Counted from the first letter of the stretch, positions 12,297-26,394 are shown. The stretch: 64,000 bases of DNA from Pyxicephalus adspersus (GCF_032062135.1 NC_092861.1:140099288-140163287), one strand, 5' to 3'. The notes: generated by a model from the sequence alone, not told the origin. Numbers and translations: made by a program.

Positions 12297-12485
12297 GGGT
12301 ATGTGAACCTTACCATCAACCAATCTTATTGGCATCCTTTTGGGTTGCTAAATATAACATTGGAAGTGTTTTGTTATTTTTGTTTTTAATATGCAAAAAA
12401 TACCCATTAATTTTTTTAGAATTCTTGTGAGCTGATACTAATTTAACCAAATAATTTAGGGTTTCATGATCCTTTTTTGGAATAC

Positions 12486-12757
12486 CTGTATGCATTGTAG
12501 AGATTCCTCTTCTCATTCATATTTTGGCATCTGCCTTCAACAGAGCATGGCAGCGTAAAGTTTCTGGCCGGGAACTCCATGAAACAATTGTCGTTGCTAG
12601 AACAAGGCGTCTCGTCCATGCTGGCATCATCCAAATCTGTTACTTTCAATTCACCGTCAATGACCACAAACTGACGGGGACGAAAATCCAACAGGGTTAT
12701 AGAGCCCAGAGGGGAGTGTGCCAAGTAGTGTAATAGCCGAACCAAGCTCAGGCAAAT
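12486..12757 (-). CDS. PKDCC: PKDCC coding exon 3: catalytic core
   Basis: The exon is 272 bp, residues 258-347 plus two bases of the split codon 348. It has an acceptor ACACAG|ATTTGC and a donor TACAG|GTATT. It begins [14 protein letters not shown]. It carries the atypical catalytic loop LLDFRPRQF (catalytic aspartate D281) and the metal-binding DLDD motif at 298-301, which replaces the DFG of ordinary kinases, as is typical for this family. Cysteines in the ETPC, NDNC, LPC and GRC segments probably form disulfides in the secreted enzyme, and NFT is a glycosylation sequon. The exon ends in KRNLYNAY, a family signature. There is no ATG at the exon's 5' end, so any ORF call starting inside it is artificial. 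Confidence 0.96.
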
Positions 12758-13154
12758 CTGTGTATGAAGGAAGAAAAATTATTCTTAGTCTAATATTCTG
12801 AAATACCATGTGATATAGTAATAAAAGTCTACTCTTGCCAAAAGAAAAAAACAAAGTCTCTAGAGTAATTTAAATCTGGGACTGAAAGTAAATTTGTAGT
12901 GGGCTCGGGTGCCATGGCCAAGCTACCTTCCCTGCTGGACCTAACTTGCCCAGGGATCTGTGCCCACCATGCAGCTCGCTTCTCCTCTCTACTGTCCTTT
13001 GTAGTCCTGGGAATGGGCATGGGCTCCCTGGACAATCTAAGAGATTCAACAAAAGCTGTCTGGGACACTCCTACGACCACTTGTGACCGGCCCGCTGTCT
13101 CCCTGCCCTCACTTGTCCAGGGTCACATGAGAAGGGTCACGAAGCATCACTTAC

Positions 13155-13277
13155 CCGGAATCTGTCTTCCCAGGAGGACTGTAGCAGTTGTATCATCTCC
13201 AGAGGGGAGCCCAGCTCTGTGATAGTAGTCAGGGTGTCAGATATGTCATTGCTGTCCTGGTAGCAGTAGCCATGTAG
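13155..13277 (-). CDS. PKDCC: PKDCC coding exon 2: kinase N-lobe to hinge
   Basis: The exon is 123 bp, giving residues 217-257 in phase 0 at both ends. The acceptor is TTTCAG|CTA and the donor CGG|GTAAG. It encodes [10 protein letters not shown] at its start and SSWEDRF near its end, with the strongly conserved TLTTITELG strand and EMIQLL helix between. In PKDCC these form the last N-lobe strands and the hinge region after the HPN motif of exon 1. The joined protein reads [14 protein letters not shown], as in other vertebrates (tyrosine replaced by histidine at the second residue). Intron 1 before it is about 19 kb; intron 2 after it is only 397 bp. Confidence 0.95.
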
Positions 13278-13941
13278 CTGAAACCAGAGAAATATACAGC
13301 TCAGACCGCATGAATGTTCCAAACAACACCGTGCAAATAAAAGATTAATTTTTTGCATAGGCAATTTTTTAGGAAATGGTTAAAGCTTAAGCTTTGCCTT
13401 CTATGCACCTTATCAAGACATTGACATTTTAAAGTAAAATCTTTCTGCTTTACCTAAATTCATGAATTTTGACCTATCCTTGGTTTCAAGCAATTTAGAG
13501 TTTGGGTAAATCTTGTTTTTTTAACTGGTATGCTGCCGTTCACATAAAATAAAGACTTCACATCATTTCAATAGCTGAGCTCAAGGATAATTCTGCCATA
13601 TATATGTAAACTGAGACTTTTTTCCTGTAAACTTCGTCCTGTTTCTCTCAAAGCAATTTTACAGCAATACAGTGGACAACATATGAGAGTTTAATGTTCT
13701 CTCATCCACAGGAAACAGGTTGTGTAAGAACTGTTGGTGTGTCTTATCGGCACAGCATCTGCCTATAAAACACTGAACAGCAACATATAAAACAGCAAAC
13801 ACACAGGAAGATAAATATCCTGTAGGACGGTATAAATATAATGACAAACTGTGCTGAGATTGTAAGCAGAGTGACAATGTAATGTATTTGTATAAATACT
13901 GGTAAAGCCTAACTCTGAGCATGAATAAAATAAATCACAAT

Positions 13942-14145
13942 GGACCTGATTTATTAAAGCTCTATAAGGCTGGATAGGATACACATTTATCAGTGAAGCT
14001 GGGTGACACAGCAAACCTGGAATGGATCTGGTCCAGGAGTGATACCATTTGCTAACAAATAGCAAGTAACTCCAATACAGGTTTGCTAGGTCACCCAGAT
14101 TCACCACTGAAAGTATAGTCCTGGAGAGCTTTAATAAATCAGGCC
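13942..14145. mobile_element. Palindromic MITE, family P1, copy B
   Basis: Same terminal motif (CCTGATTTATTAAAGCTCT and AGAGCTTTAATAAATCAGG) and the CAGCAAACCTGGAATGGATC core. Located in intron 1, about 660 bp from exon 2. Confidence 0.8.
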
Positions 14146-15964
14146 AAATCATTTTGGTGTACTGGGGATGATCTGATATAGAATAATAATACATGGTTCT
14201 GGCAGTATTCCTATGGTTTTGATGTCTGGTCCCCATTCTCTGCACCTGAAAAGGCACTGTCAAACATGGATGGTTTATTGGATTGATTTATTTGTATAAC
14301 TTCTGCACAAGGCAAATAAAAAGTAAAAATTTTGAGAGGGGGTTCTTTTCCCTACATCATCCTGACCTGGCCAATCAAGATGGCCAAAGATACGAACGAA
14401 GATGAAATGAAGGAAAAGGATGGCGGCGTCTGTTACAGAGCAGGGACAAAAAAGTATTACCTGGGTTTAGTTACACTTTAATTAATTCAATGATAGCTCA
14501 GTTTGTAAAAACGGCTTAAGCAAACTTTAAAAAAATTTTCTAGCACACAGTTGGAGAGATGAAGTCACCAGAGCGTCATCCCATTTACTAAGTGAAATAT
14601 CACTTGCAAGGTCGTAATTCACTTTGCTATGTGAGCAGTCTATATCCCCTTAGTAAATCAGCCCCATAGAATTTGCATTGTAAGACAGGAACAGTTCAAA
14701 TCAGAAAGTGAAAGCTGTAGAGAAAAAATATGGCTTACTTATTGTGTACATTTATATTTAAAATTATACATAGAAATATTTTTTTAATTTTTACCAATGT
14801 AGATCATAATGATAATATACATAAAGCTGATTTAACTGAACCAAGTTATAATGTAGGTTTACAGTTGAATGCAGGCACCATATTAAAGAAATGTATAGCT
14901 CTGTGAAATACGTGACTGTCATCTGACACCAGGGCAATAATGATCTGACCGGTCATTAATATTACCCCAGCTCAGACGAGAAGCACAAGCCTACATTGGA
15001 CTGTCTGCACAATGTCATACAGCAGCCTACAACTCAAGTACTGTCTGGTAGGATCGCTCCAGTGTTTGCAATGTCTGCTCTTGTCTCCATTGTGCATGAG
15101 CTTCTTCAGACACTGTTGTGTTAATCCATATTCCAAGGGTTGCATTTTGTCGGTGACAGATAATACAAATTGGTTATCCGCTTTGATTTTCCAGGGGACA
15201 AGTTATTGTTCCACAAGTCTAGCAGCCCCCATAGCATGTCAGTTCAGCATTCCACATTACCGCAAATTAAAGTGACATAGCTGCCCTTTCCTGACAACCA
15301 AATGCAGAGGTCAGTCTCAACACAAAGGCGGACAAGCCTTCCGAACAAAACACAAAATAGACTCTATTATTAAGTTGTCATCGCTTTCTAAGTATATGTA
15401 AACTATGAAATCCCGTGCTGCACTAGCGCAGAGTAACCAAAAAAAGATTCTGTCAGTTTCATCTGACTTATTGACTTAGTCATACGCGTTGGATAAATAA
15501 ATGGAGTGGGGCTAACGGGGCTGGTTTGGTTTGGGAATTGGATGAAAATCTACAAGCAAACCTTATTTAGTCAGAAAACTATCCAGTATTTACAAAGAAG
15601 TGTGTACATCGAATTCTCTACCCATCCATCCGCCATGGAAAACTACAAGTGGTGGATGCAGATTGTTAGGAGAACCTGACTCACAGTTTATATTATGTAT
15701 CTTTGTAGCTAATTGCAATGCCAGAGTATAATTGAAGATTGTTTATACAACAAGGCAAAATAAGATTAAATCAATTGAAGTTATTTAAAAGCAGCCCCTG
15801 GCTGTGCATGAGTTTATTATTCGAATAATGTAACACATTTTCAAGATGTCTGAAAAAATCTGGGTTAAAGTATATCCAAAGTTAACTTTTTATTTGGTTT
15901 TTGGTTGAGTGGTGAAAGATCAGAATGCTTTTTTGCTCAAAGGTAAAAGATAATATTAAAGCTA

Positions 15965-16590
15965 AACTTTTAATAAAGTTACTTCATAATAATTTCAGCT
16001 GAATAAAACTTATGCAGACTCTTACTATTGGTTTGGTACTGTTTGTTTAAGTTTTTTCACCTTGACTTGTCCAACTGGAGACACCTTGAATCGAGGGAGC
16101 AACCTCACCAATGCTCATGATCTCCACATATTCAACTGGTTTTCTTCAAATACATTGATATAAAAAGAGAGACAAACTATTGAATAAAGTTTCTATATTA
16201 TATCAGAGGATTAAAATTCATGCAGACTCTTTTATCATTGCTTTGGTGCCCTTATTACGTCTTTCACCTTTGGACTTCTAGTCTAGGTTCCTCAGCTAGG
16301 GACAACTTGATTCATGAGAGCAGCCTCAGCATAGCTCCACGTGTTCAACTGGTTTTCTTCAAATACATTGATGTATTAAGAGGGACAAACCATGTATTAA
16401 AATTACTTCATTATAGTTCCAGCTGATTAAAACGAATGCAGACTCTGTTACTATTGGTTTGGTGCTCTTATTACGTCTCTCACCTTTGGACTTCTAGTCT
16501 AGGTTCCCCAGCTTGGGACACCTTGATTCATAAGAGCAGCCTCCATGTGTTCAACTGGTTTTCTTCAATATATTGACATGAACAATCTCT
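15965..16590. repeat. Three-copy tandem repeat, about 210 bp per unit
   Basis: The landmark TGCAGACTC recurs at 16013, 16221 and 16437. CAACTGGTTTTCTTCAA also recurs in each unit, as does CACCTTTGGACTTCTAGTCT in the last two. Copies 2 and 3 are closer to each other than to copy 1. Intron 1 of PKDCC. Confidence 0.75.
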
Positions 16591-17372
16591 TGAGGTTGCA
16601 CAAAAAAAAAATAGAAGCTCATTTGTAATAGAGAGAAAATATTGCAGCCCATTTTATTCCTATAAATTGGTCTGTGATATTTAACCACCAAAACCCCATA
16701 GGGTTCAATGGAGCAGAAAGAGGTCCATGGTTCCTAGGTTGGAGAAGAACGGGTCATGTCAATTAGCTCTTTTCCCGTCATTCATTTGTGTTGATCTAAG
16801 TTGGGTTCAGAATCCTGAACTCAAATCAAACACATCTCTGTGTTTTTTACATTTAAGTTACTTTTTTATCTTAAAATGGTTCATGGTTGTGATGCAGTCA
16901 TACCACTGCTTTTTAAATGGGCCCTTTAGATGCGAAATGTATGAAGACATCTACTGTTAAAGCTGTTAAACGTTTTTACGGCTCTTACCGTTCCTTCGCT
17001 GTTTTTAGAAGTATTTACACAGAACATGGAAAATATATAGAATGTAAAGAAAGTGTAACACCAACATGGAGCACATAAAAATTTACTGGATAGCTAATGG
17101 ATTTCCATGTCTGTACATTAACCAGCCAACGTCATAAAAGAACAAAAACACATATGTCATAAAATTCTGTCTAAACATAAGAAAATCTGATAAAAAGGAA
17201 CACACTTTCAAGTGGAATGCTTGATATCAGAATTAAATATTTAAACCAGGCCACGGAAGATGAGATTTTTACAAGAGATGTTACAGATTTGTACATAGCT
17301 TGGAATACTGGTTAGTCTATGAGTTTAAACAGAGCAAAATTCAAAATGTTTTGTTTTCTAGTTTTAGACAGA

Positions 17373-17562
17373 GGACCTGATTTATCAAGGCTCCCCAAGG
17401 CTGGAGAATATAGACTATCGTGGGAGAACCTAGGTAATGATGCAAACTTGAAATGGATTACCTAAAAATCATTTGCTTTTACATGGCAAATTTTTTTTTA
17501 GCTCTGGACCAGATCCATTTCAGGTCTTTACCATTCATGGAGAGATTTATTAAATCAGGCCC
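17373..17562. mobile_element. Palindromic MITE, family P1, copy C
   Basis: A diverged copy with ends ACCTGATTTATCAAGGC and TTATTAAATCAGGCCC. Internal motifs are partly decayed. Confidence 0.7.
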
Positions 17563-18761
17563 AGAGTGTGCAGTGGATATAATAAGTAGATAAATAAAAG
17601 AGGAATACACACAGAATTAAAGACATCATGGTAATTTCAACCCCTCACTATCAAAACTATGATCTGTATGGATTGCAAAATCCATAATGGATGGGGCTAA
17701 TGCATGGAAGCAATATGCTGCATATGCATGTCTGGCCAAATCCAGTAAAGCAGACATACATTTAGAGTTTTACATACTTAGGAAGGTATTATGGAAGATG
17801 GGTAGGATTGTTCGAATGTATATATGCATACCCTTCATACCAGTCCCATGGTGTTTCAGGTTACTTGAGCTAAGGGTTTATGGCATTGAACTTGGGTGCT
17901 TACATCAACAAATTTAAAAAGTGAATGTTGATGTTGGCACTTAAAGAACAAGCTGTTGCAAGTCTATACCAAGGTACGTTAGGGTTTATCAACACCTATT
18001 TTTTCCAGCCTATGGCATAAATTTGAACTAAAAATCAGGCAAGCTATGGACCTAAAATTTAGGTTCCAAAAGCTTAATCCTTGCATAATTGTCCAGGTTA
18101 AAGTTTATTGCAACATGTAAAGTTTACTGTAATATCATTCTGTCTTTTTTATCTAAAGACAAAATTAACCACTGATATGAGCTTATCTTGCTGTCCTGTT
18201 TATTTTATCTCTGAACATTTCAGCTCTCTGTTGGTTCTGTCCTTGTGTACAAGTTCCCTTTCCTCTCCCATCCTCATTCTTGGCTCCTAACTCAATAGAT
18301 TGGGCTTCTCTTTCCGGGACATGTGTATCTGTCAGTGCTTTCATCTGTAATCACAGACACCGTGCTCTCTCATGCTGTACAGGCCCTGACATCCAATGCC
18401 CTCCTCCCACCTCCAAATACTTTCTGGGGCTGCCGATTGCCAGAGATTCTCACCATGCCAATTTTTCGCAAATGCCACGCGTGCTAGGCTGCGTTTTTCT
18501 ATTTTTAGACTTGCTTCAAATGACATGGAGATTTTGTTAATTGCTTTGATATAAAAAAACAGATCAGTTTATTTCTCTGCTAATAAAATCCCTAAGGACA
18601 CCTTTACCAATGTTTTTATTGATACAAACTCAACTTCAAGCCTGTCATATGCAGAAACTGTCCTATTTTCCATTTTAAGTATGTCCTAATAGCAAAACTA
18701 AGTGTAAACCAGGGTATTTCTACACTTTTACCTTTTTATAGAATCTTCAATTTCATTGATT

Positions 18762-18843
18762 TATAATATATATATTTTATATAATGAAAAAAATAGTACA
18801 ATACTATACAAACACACACACACATATATATATATATTTATAT
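18762..18843. repeat. TA/CA-rich microsatellite
   Basis: Short (TA)n, (CA)n and (TA)n runs in succession. Confidence 0.8.
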
Positions 18844-21330
18844 AGCACTTTGAAATATTCTACTTCTGCAGAGTCCTGACTCCTGAATAACAAATTTGTC
18901 ACATTGAAAAAGTAAATCAATTTCCATGTTTGTGTTTCAGATGTGTTCTTAGCTGTTTAGCTGGATTTGCTGTGTTTTTATAAAGTTTGCATTTGCCTGA
19001 AACAGCCATTTGAAGGCTGAAGCAAAAGGAACGGGTTAACACTTTGTCTCACTAGCAAAAAGCATTGCAGATCTAATTGTGGGAATGCTTAGTTTTATAA
19101 GCATGTCATAACATTTGATGGACAATTACTGCAAAACACAAACACATCATTTTGCCAGGAAATCTACTCCAGCGGCTTGTATGCAGGTCAGAGGCAAGGT
19201 GCGGGGAACACAAGATAAGTACGGGGTGAAAGGTGCTTATACCTGCAGGTGCACTAACATTCCAGGTGGTGTGAAAGTTTGTCTCATGTAAGTCAATTAC
19301 CTTCATCTGTCAAAGGGCCACAGGTGCAGCACTTTGCAAAACTAATCTGAAAAACAAAAACTTGCAGAACATGCATCTATTTTAAGCAAATCCTTGTGAC
19401 CTTGGAATGTAGCGGAAGGGGGATTCTTAAGAATCCTGGTACGCCAAACAAGCAAGAAGCAACCCGATTTCTTATGATAGAGGTGTCTCCATTCCTGCCA
19501 TACATAGTTAACCATGGGCTACAAAGTCTGATGAGTAACTTAGGTGGCCAATAGGTAAATGAGAAGAGTGGAAATAGGTAGGTCATGTCATATGAGAGAT
19601 CTGGTCTCCAGAGCGAAATCACTTACTAGAAAATCTAGGCAGGAGTCCAAAGCCCAGTAGATGTCTATGGGGGACCATTTACAGCACTATTCTTCTTCTA
19701 CAACCATTGCAAATGGTCAAAGCTGTGCACCTGGCTGTCAACTTACAAGGGCCCTGGTATCTGATGGGATGGGCTATGCCAGTACAGGCAATTCAAATGG
19801 GGGTCTTTCCTGTGCATATCATAATTTATATCAATGGCGATCAAATAAAATGGGGGTTTAGAGTTTCTTCCTTAGCCTAGGACCCAATTTGTTTTTTAAG
19901 TCTTTATTTTTACTTTATGTGAAATGCAACCCAAGGAAAACTGTCTATGCCTCATCACTCATCCAGCATGACATGGAGAACAGTCCAGCATCTAATGCAA
20001 TACTCTTTTAGTATCTCAAACACAATAGAGTATTTCTTAATAGGAAAAATTATTACATCGGTTGAAGGAGCCTCCCAGCATTGCCAAAAAAAGCAGATTT
20101 ATTAAAATGTGTTGAAAAGCCTCTCTGAAGCATCAAGCTTCTCGTAATTCTCTAACATCCAAATGAAAGACACCAATTACTGCATAATGGTGACATTTAT
20201 GTTAGAACCAGGAAAGGGGGGGTTTTATAAATTGACCAGACAGATGTCCACTTTAATCCAGAACACCTATACAAAAGGTAACTCTATATGGCTGGAAGGT
20301 TTGTTGTGTATAATATACATATATTTTTATTAATATTAAATTCTATTCGAAGTGAACAGATTTTTATAGCATTCCCTATAATTCAGCTATTGCATATTCC
20401 CATATAATTAAGCAATGCATTCCCTATGTAGCTTAACAGATTGAACAGTATACCCTGCCACTAGTGGACACTTTGCAGAGTTAGACATTTATAGTGGCAC
20501 TACCTGAATAAAACATTGCAGGGAGGTATTTATTTTTTTAAATATGTTTTTAATTTTTTTTATTTGTGGTAGAAATGAATGCTTAATGCAAAATGTTACA
20601 AGCCAAGAAGATGGGACAATAATTTGTTTAAATAGTGGTGTTAAAGTAGTTACAGTTTATCAAAGTGTATAATACTATGATACATTTAAAAGCCATCTAG
20701 TGAAGTTTGGAGTATAATAAAGACCTTCTGTAATGCTTATGAATATTTCAAAGCCCTTTGTATGTCTTTTTCTAAGATCCTTTGAGAACATGTAGAAGGC
20801 TTTATATGTCCCGTCTGACAAAAAAAGGCTTCCACTTTCTACTTAAAATTTGTTGTGTCTTTGGGTCTCTTTGGGCAGAAGAAGAGACAGACAGGATGGC
20901 AGTGGTCATTGGTGTTTGCTAGCACCGAAGGATGACCAACCTAGAGATATTTCTGCCATGATGTGCAATTATGTTGGATATGCTTGTACATTATGGTGCC
21001 TGGGTTTAGGACATTTGGCTTTGGTATTTGGAGGGCCCAGAATGATTTCTGTCCATGGTAATAGCACAGAAGTTTATTCAATCCGGCACAAATGAGTGCC
21101 AAGAATGTGCATAGGGCTGTGAAGGCCTCTTCTGCAAAAGAACCTTCTTGCCCACTTTTTAATTTTTTTTAGGCTTTCAAGTTCTTTATTTTAAAACTAT
21201 GGAAAAGCAGACATGCAAAAATGTAAACCTCACACAAACCATAATTTTAAGGAAATGCTGCAATGCAATGCACTCACTAAAATTAACCTTTAATCTTCTC
21301 TTTTTAAGTGGAAAATGGTGGCAAAGCCGA

Positions 21331-21331
<1 letters not shown>

Positions 21332-21370
<39 letters not shown>
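21332..21370. repeat. (TA)n microsatellite
   Basis: About 39 bp of pure TA in intron 1. Confidence 0.95.
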
Positions 21371-21375
<5 letters not shown>

Positions 21376-23640
21376 TCAGGTATATTATATACATTCTGCT
21401 CTTATATAAAGTTGATTATTGGAGCAGTCAGTGCTGCATTGTTCAGTCCACCAGGAGGTTAAAAATGTTTCTTTTTCTTTCTTTTTTTTTTAATCCGAAA
21501 CATGAGCTCAGAAATGACCATTTATCTTTCAAGTGGGTGAAACAAAAGTTTTGTCTGACAGAATATATGATACATAGCAACTGGAAGGCAATTAGTGAAT
21601 GACTCAGCCTTGTGTTAAAATAAATCAGTGACCCAAATCCCCCTTCTTTTCCAAATGCCCCTCATTATTAAATCTGCTTTAATGAACAACCCTCCAGACC
21701 AAATACATTTCCATCTTAATGGGAGCGCACCTGCCCATCTCAAAAGCTTTTCAGAAAAGGAATTTAAGTCACTGGAGCAATGGCAAGAAAAAGTTGCATC
21801 TATGAAGAAAGAAAGATATTCCGACATTGATTTTAAAATGAATGAGTTACAGACTTTACTTTGCCTTTTGCGATGCTGAAAATGATAGAAATGTTCCACA
21901 TAATCACAAAGTTGGTAATTCTTCCTGTATTTTACAGTACGGGACTGAGACAGGTTACAGGATAATGTGTTCTAATTCATTTTATTTTGACAGAAGGAAG
22001 TACGGGACATGCTGAGTTAGCAAAAACATTGAGCGTAGAATTCTTCACTTTATGCTTTTTGGTGTGACTCCTTGTGAGATGTTAGTAGGGATTTCTTACA
22101 CTCATGTAGACGTTATCATCATTTGAGCAGCCAGTGGATGTGATTTTTATGAGCGCTAAACTCATTTGCAAAAGCCCCAAGCTGATAAAACAAGGGCAGT
22201 ATTATCTGTGGGTCTGGGCTTATTTAAGTGGGTGATGGTGAATATTCGCCAAGATAAGAGGTGTCTTCTGAAGACATAGATAAGCACATTATCCTGCTGG
22301 TTTCCTAAGGGAGGAAGTTTCTTTTTTTTTATAATGTAAACTTGTGCACACCTTGATCGCCCAAAAAAGAAACACATGTCAAATGTTCTCATCTCTGACC
22401 TGTCCCTCGCCTAAAAGATAAAGTTGGCTCTGTGGTTCAATGGTAATACTTTGAAAAGTTCTAAATAATGACCAATGTCATTCAATCCAGTACCTTTGAG
22501 CCTGGGCTAGAGGACTCAGGGACATCACATGACTGGACACAGGAAATTATGGCAAATTTAAAATAATATTTGCAAGGGACATGGAAGTTACTATTACCAT
22601 TTGGGATAATACTCGTTCTGCAAAATACAGAATTTTATTTGAGAAATGCAATTCTGTAATGGTGCATCTGAATGTCATCTGGTGTATAAAGCCAACTCCG
22701 AGATATACACAACTCTGCCGCACAGCATAGCCCTACCTGGCAATGCAGAAGACTTCTTTTTGTCTGGTCTAGTCCCTCCCTCTGTGATTGTGATTGGACA
22801 GTGAAAGGAAAAGCAGAAGACTGATAAACTCATTAACTCTTCAACTCTGCAGTCTCCTTCTGATATCATGCATTAGAACTCGCTGCTTGTGTTGCTTCTT
22901 GCTTTCCCAAGTCAAATACAAGTACATTTACTGTGGATAATTATTACAGAGCTGTATGAAACTGTATTTGTAATTTATTTTTTATTCTTCTTTAGGTTCT
23001 GCTTTACGCTAGTTCTATTCATTTAAGTAGAAGTAAAATTGTTGCTTTTTTTTACATTGGAAACATCTGATCCACATGGGTTCCTCTTGACAGAAAGCAT
23101 CAGGTGGCAATTTTCTATGATTTAACGCTAGCAGAGATAACATTATTTGGTATATAAATTTATTACACTGGATCAGCAAAAAAAAAAAAAAAAAACCCTT
23201 TAGAATTCACTCTCTATAAGTTAAGGGCCAGCACCATACAAAACGAATCTCTATCTGTCTGCTGTCACTGACAGTGATCTATGAATACATAAACAGTTTA
23301 TTCTACATAATACACAGACCATAAATCAAGCTCATTTCTCGTACATATTCTAAAACTACAAGTCACAAAAGTTACTAATAACAGGGAATTTATATAAAAC
23401 ACAAAATATAGAGACATATAAACAAATGAATCCAAAAAGTTACTGTTATGTTAACTGAAAAACTGCTTTTGAAATATTTGGCCTGCCGATTTTTTGGGTA
23501 TATTATTATTATTATATTTTTTGTAGTTTGCTATATTTCATTTAAGAATTTCTAGAGACCTTAAGAAACTTTTAAAACGTTTGCCTTCTAAATGCAAGTG
23601 ATTGAAAAATGCTACATAGAAAATACCAGATTGAATATTG

Positions 23641-23765
23641 AGGTAGGGACATTAGATTGTGAGTTCCTTTGAGGGTCAGTTAGTGACATGATTATGGACT
23701 TTGTAAAACGCTGCGTAATATGTTGGCGCTATATAAATACTATGTAATAATAATATTAATAATTT
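23641..23765 (+). mobile_element. SINE-like 3' tail fragment
   Basis: TAGGGACATTAGATTGTGAG, then GTAAAACGCTGCGTAATATG and GTTGGCGCTATATAAATACT with an AATAAT tail, matching the last third of the element at 4439-4776. Confidence 0.65.
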
Positions 23766-24160
23766 TGAATAAGCAGGAATTAAATATGAACCCCGAACTT
23801 TAGATGTGTTTGTATTTTACATTTTTTTAATATAATTGCATAAAATTCACTTTAAATGTGTGTCCAGGGGTGACTATTGAGTATAAGAAATGAACAGGAG
23901 TTGGAGAATCTTCTCCAATAAATATTATCTATGCAGAAACAAAAATACAGAGGACCCTTAGATCCCTTAGCAAGGTATAAAAAACAGTTTGTTAATGGTT
24001 CCATAGAAATTCAATAAACTATTCTGAGAAATCTGAAATCTAGTAATGATTTTATTACCTATAGAAACAAAAACAATGTTAATTGTACTAAATATTCCAG
24101 TTTTGTAGCTGGAACATCCACATCAGGAAAATAATGAGAGACAAAGACAGCAATCTTGTG

Positions 24161-24562
24161 NNNNNNNNNNNNNNNNNNNNNNNNNNNNNNNNNNNNNNNN
24201 NNNNNNNNNNNNNNNNNNNNNNNNNNNNNNNNNNNNNNNNNNNNNNNNNNNNNNNNNNNNNNNNNNNNNNNNNNNNNNNNNNNNNNNNNNNNNNNNNNNN
24301 NNNNNNNNNNNNNNNNNNNNNNNNNNNNNNNNNNNNNNNNNNNNNNNNNNNNNNNNNNNNNNNNNNNNNNNNNNNNNNNNNNNNNNNNNNNNNNNNNNNN
24401 NNNNNNNNNNNNNNNNNNNNNNNNNNNNNNNNNNNNNNNNNNNNNNNNNNNNNNNNNNNNNNNNNNNNNNNNNNNNNNNNNNNNNNNNNNNNNNNNNNNN
24501 NNNNNNNNNNNNNNNNNNNNNNNNNNNNNNNNNNNNNNNNNNNNNNNNNNNNNNNNNNNNNN
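24161..24562. other. Assembly gap (402 N)
   Basis: A run of 402 unknown bases in intron 1. The right edge begins directly in an A/T-rich (TAT)n tail of a SINE-like repeat and a TA microsatellite follows, so a repeat probably caused the gap. ORFs called across it are meaningless. Confidence 0.99.
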
Positions 24563-24715
24563 TATTTTATATTATATTTATATTATTATTATAATTGTTA
24601 ACAGTATTTAAATAGCGCCAAAATTTTACGCAGCGCTGTACATATTATATATATAATTATGTTTGTTTATGTATATATATATATATATATATATATAAAG
24701 AGATAGATAATATCA
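24563..24715 (-). mobile_element. SINE-like tail fragment and TA microsatellite at gap edge
   Basis: (TAT)n, then ATTTAAATAGCGCCAAAATT and ACGCAGCGCTGTACA, then (TA)n to about 24700. It is the right border of the assembly gap. Confidence 0.6.
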
Positions 24716-24780
24716 GGGAATCTCCATTTCTAAATGCTGGGTGGATTATACCAATAGCTACAAAACACTTTACATATCTT

Positions 24781-25005
24781 GGGGTTGATTTGCTAAAAGT
24801 AAGTTTACTTTTGAATAATAATGAATAAACTGTGTTCTTTTTCAATATGTAATCAAGAGCAAGAGAAACCAAAACATAGAATTCCTGCTAGCACACAATT
24901 AAGTTCTCCAAGTGAAGACAACTTCATTTTATTAATATAGACTGCAGAACCGGAACATTCAATATGCTAGATGAGCTGGCTCCACATATTTAGTAAATCA
25001 ATCCC
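24781..25005. mobile_element. Probable MITE, family P4
   Basis: Ends GGGGTTGATTTGCTAAAA and ATTTAGTAAATCAATCCC are imperfect inverted repeats 225 bp apart. The interior is A+T-rich without an ORF. A related end (CCTTAGTAAATCAGCCCC) occurs at 14647-14667. Confidence 0.5.
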
Positions 25006-26394
25006 AAAGAGTATTGTTATGAGCCTGTCCACACCAAGATTGTTCCAGATAACATATCATACAATGTAATTAGGGTGACATAAATCTCTATGACCTGCAA
25101 CATTTATTATATAGGTTTGAGGCACCCAGTTTATATATATTTCCCGCTAATACTGAAGTATTAAGGGTATAAAGTATCCTTCCTTTCCCCCCATGCACAT
25201 GTGTACAATGTATGTATCCGTTTTTGATTGTACATTTAAAATTAAATTCTTTAATAAAAATGATTGAAACAAAAGTTTTCATATTGTAAAAAGGTAATGA
25301 CTAGACTGAAAGTTAGGATTAAATCTATAGAGATGGATTATTTCTATTTCATTGAGTGTCTTTTATCATTCTGAAAAATAACTGACAATCAATCCTCGGT
25401 TTACGGATGTATTTCTAAAATAAAAATTGTATCACCGCCACATTAGTTAGTATCATTGGTTTTGATATCTTTGGGGACAAATTCTGAGCACTCCTATGTT
25501 TGACCATAAGTCCAACCTTGTGTTCTGCTCCAAGGCCTTGAGTATTCTTATTAAATCTCCAGTATGAATGGATACAATAAAGGAAGACGAAAAAGCGATG
25601 AAATATCCAGTTTATCACATCTTATATTTAAGCTTTGCATTTTCGGAAAAAAAAATGCTTTGTTTGATGAATGTCAAAAGCAACCTTAGTTCCCCTCACC
25701 TATTGCACCGAGACAGCTTGTGATTTGCGACTGCTAATTTATGACATAATTGCTGTGTACTGAGTCCATGAACCCTAATCTGTTTCTAATGAAGCACTCC
25801 ATCCTCCATTGGCTGGGAGCAGAGGCTGAAGCCTGGGAGGATGCAAAGTGTGGCAGCTTCTGCTAAGTCATAATTTTCAGGGCTGGCTTGGAGATGCCTA
25901 TCAGTAAAGCCCTGTCTGTCTGTTTTCTGTTAAGCAGATGGTGCCTCTCAGCAGTGACATATAACAAGCTGGTTCCACAAGATGTTGGTAATATGCTCTG
26001 TTATAATGTTATTCTTTACGAGCCTGGATGGAAATCGTCAACATTCTGCATCATTACAATGTGCTCTGAGCTGTTAAAAAGCCAGCGAAATGAGATCCAA
26101 TCAATGCGGCAAGAGGAACAGACTTGTGTGGGCCTATTCACAAAAAAGGGAGAAAGCATAGTTCCAACTTTCCTTCCTTTCGGAACCAGATTACTTCTGT
26201 CCCTGTTCTTTGGTTTGATGTATGATGTTTGTTTGAAAAAAAAATATGTATACTTTTTAACATAAAAATGTTATACTGCGATAAACCTTTCATCTAACTT
26301 CTACATCACTGCATATAGATAAAATAAAATGCTAGAACAAAGAAAAAGTAGTAGCGAAAAAAATAAATATTTGTCTTGTATAATAATTCTTTAT

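Noticed and set aside
12899..13222. 107-residue plus-strand ORF overlapping PKDCC intron 2 and exon 2
   Set aside because: Antisense to an established exon; no similarity recognised.
21628..21879. 83-residue plus-strand ORF with a coiled-coil-like C-terminus
   Set aside because: No recognised homology, no splice or start support, and an antisense ORF of equal length overlaps it.
24134..24611. ORFs of about 150 residues
   Set aside because: They consist almost entirely of the assembly gap.
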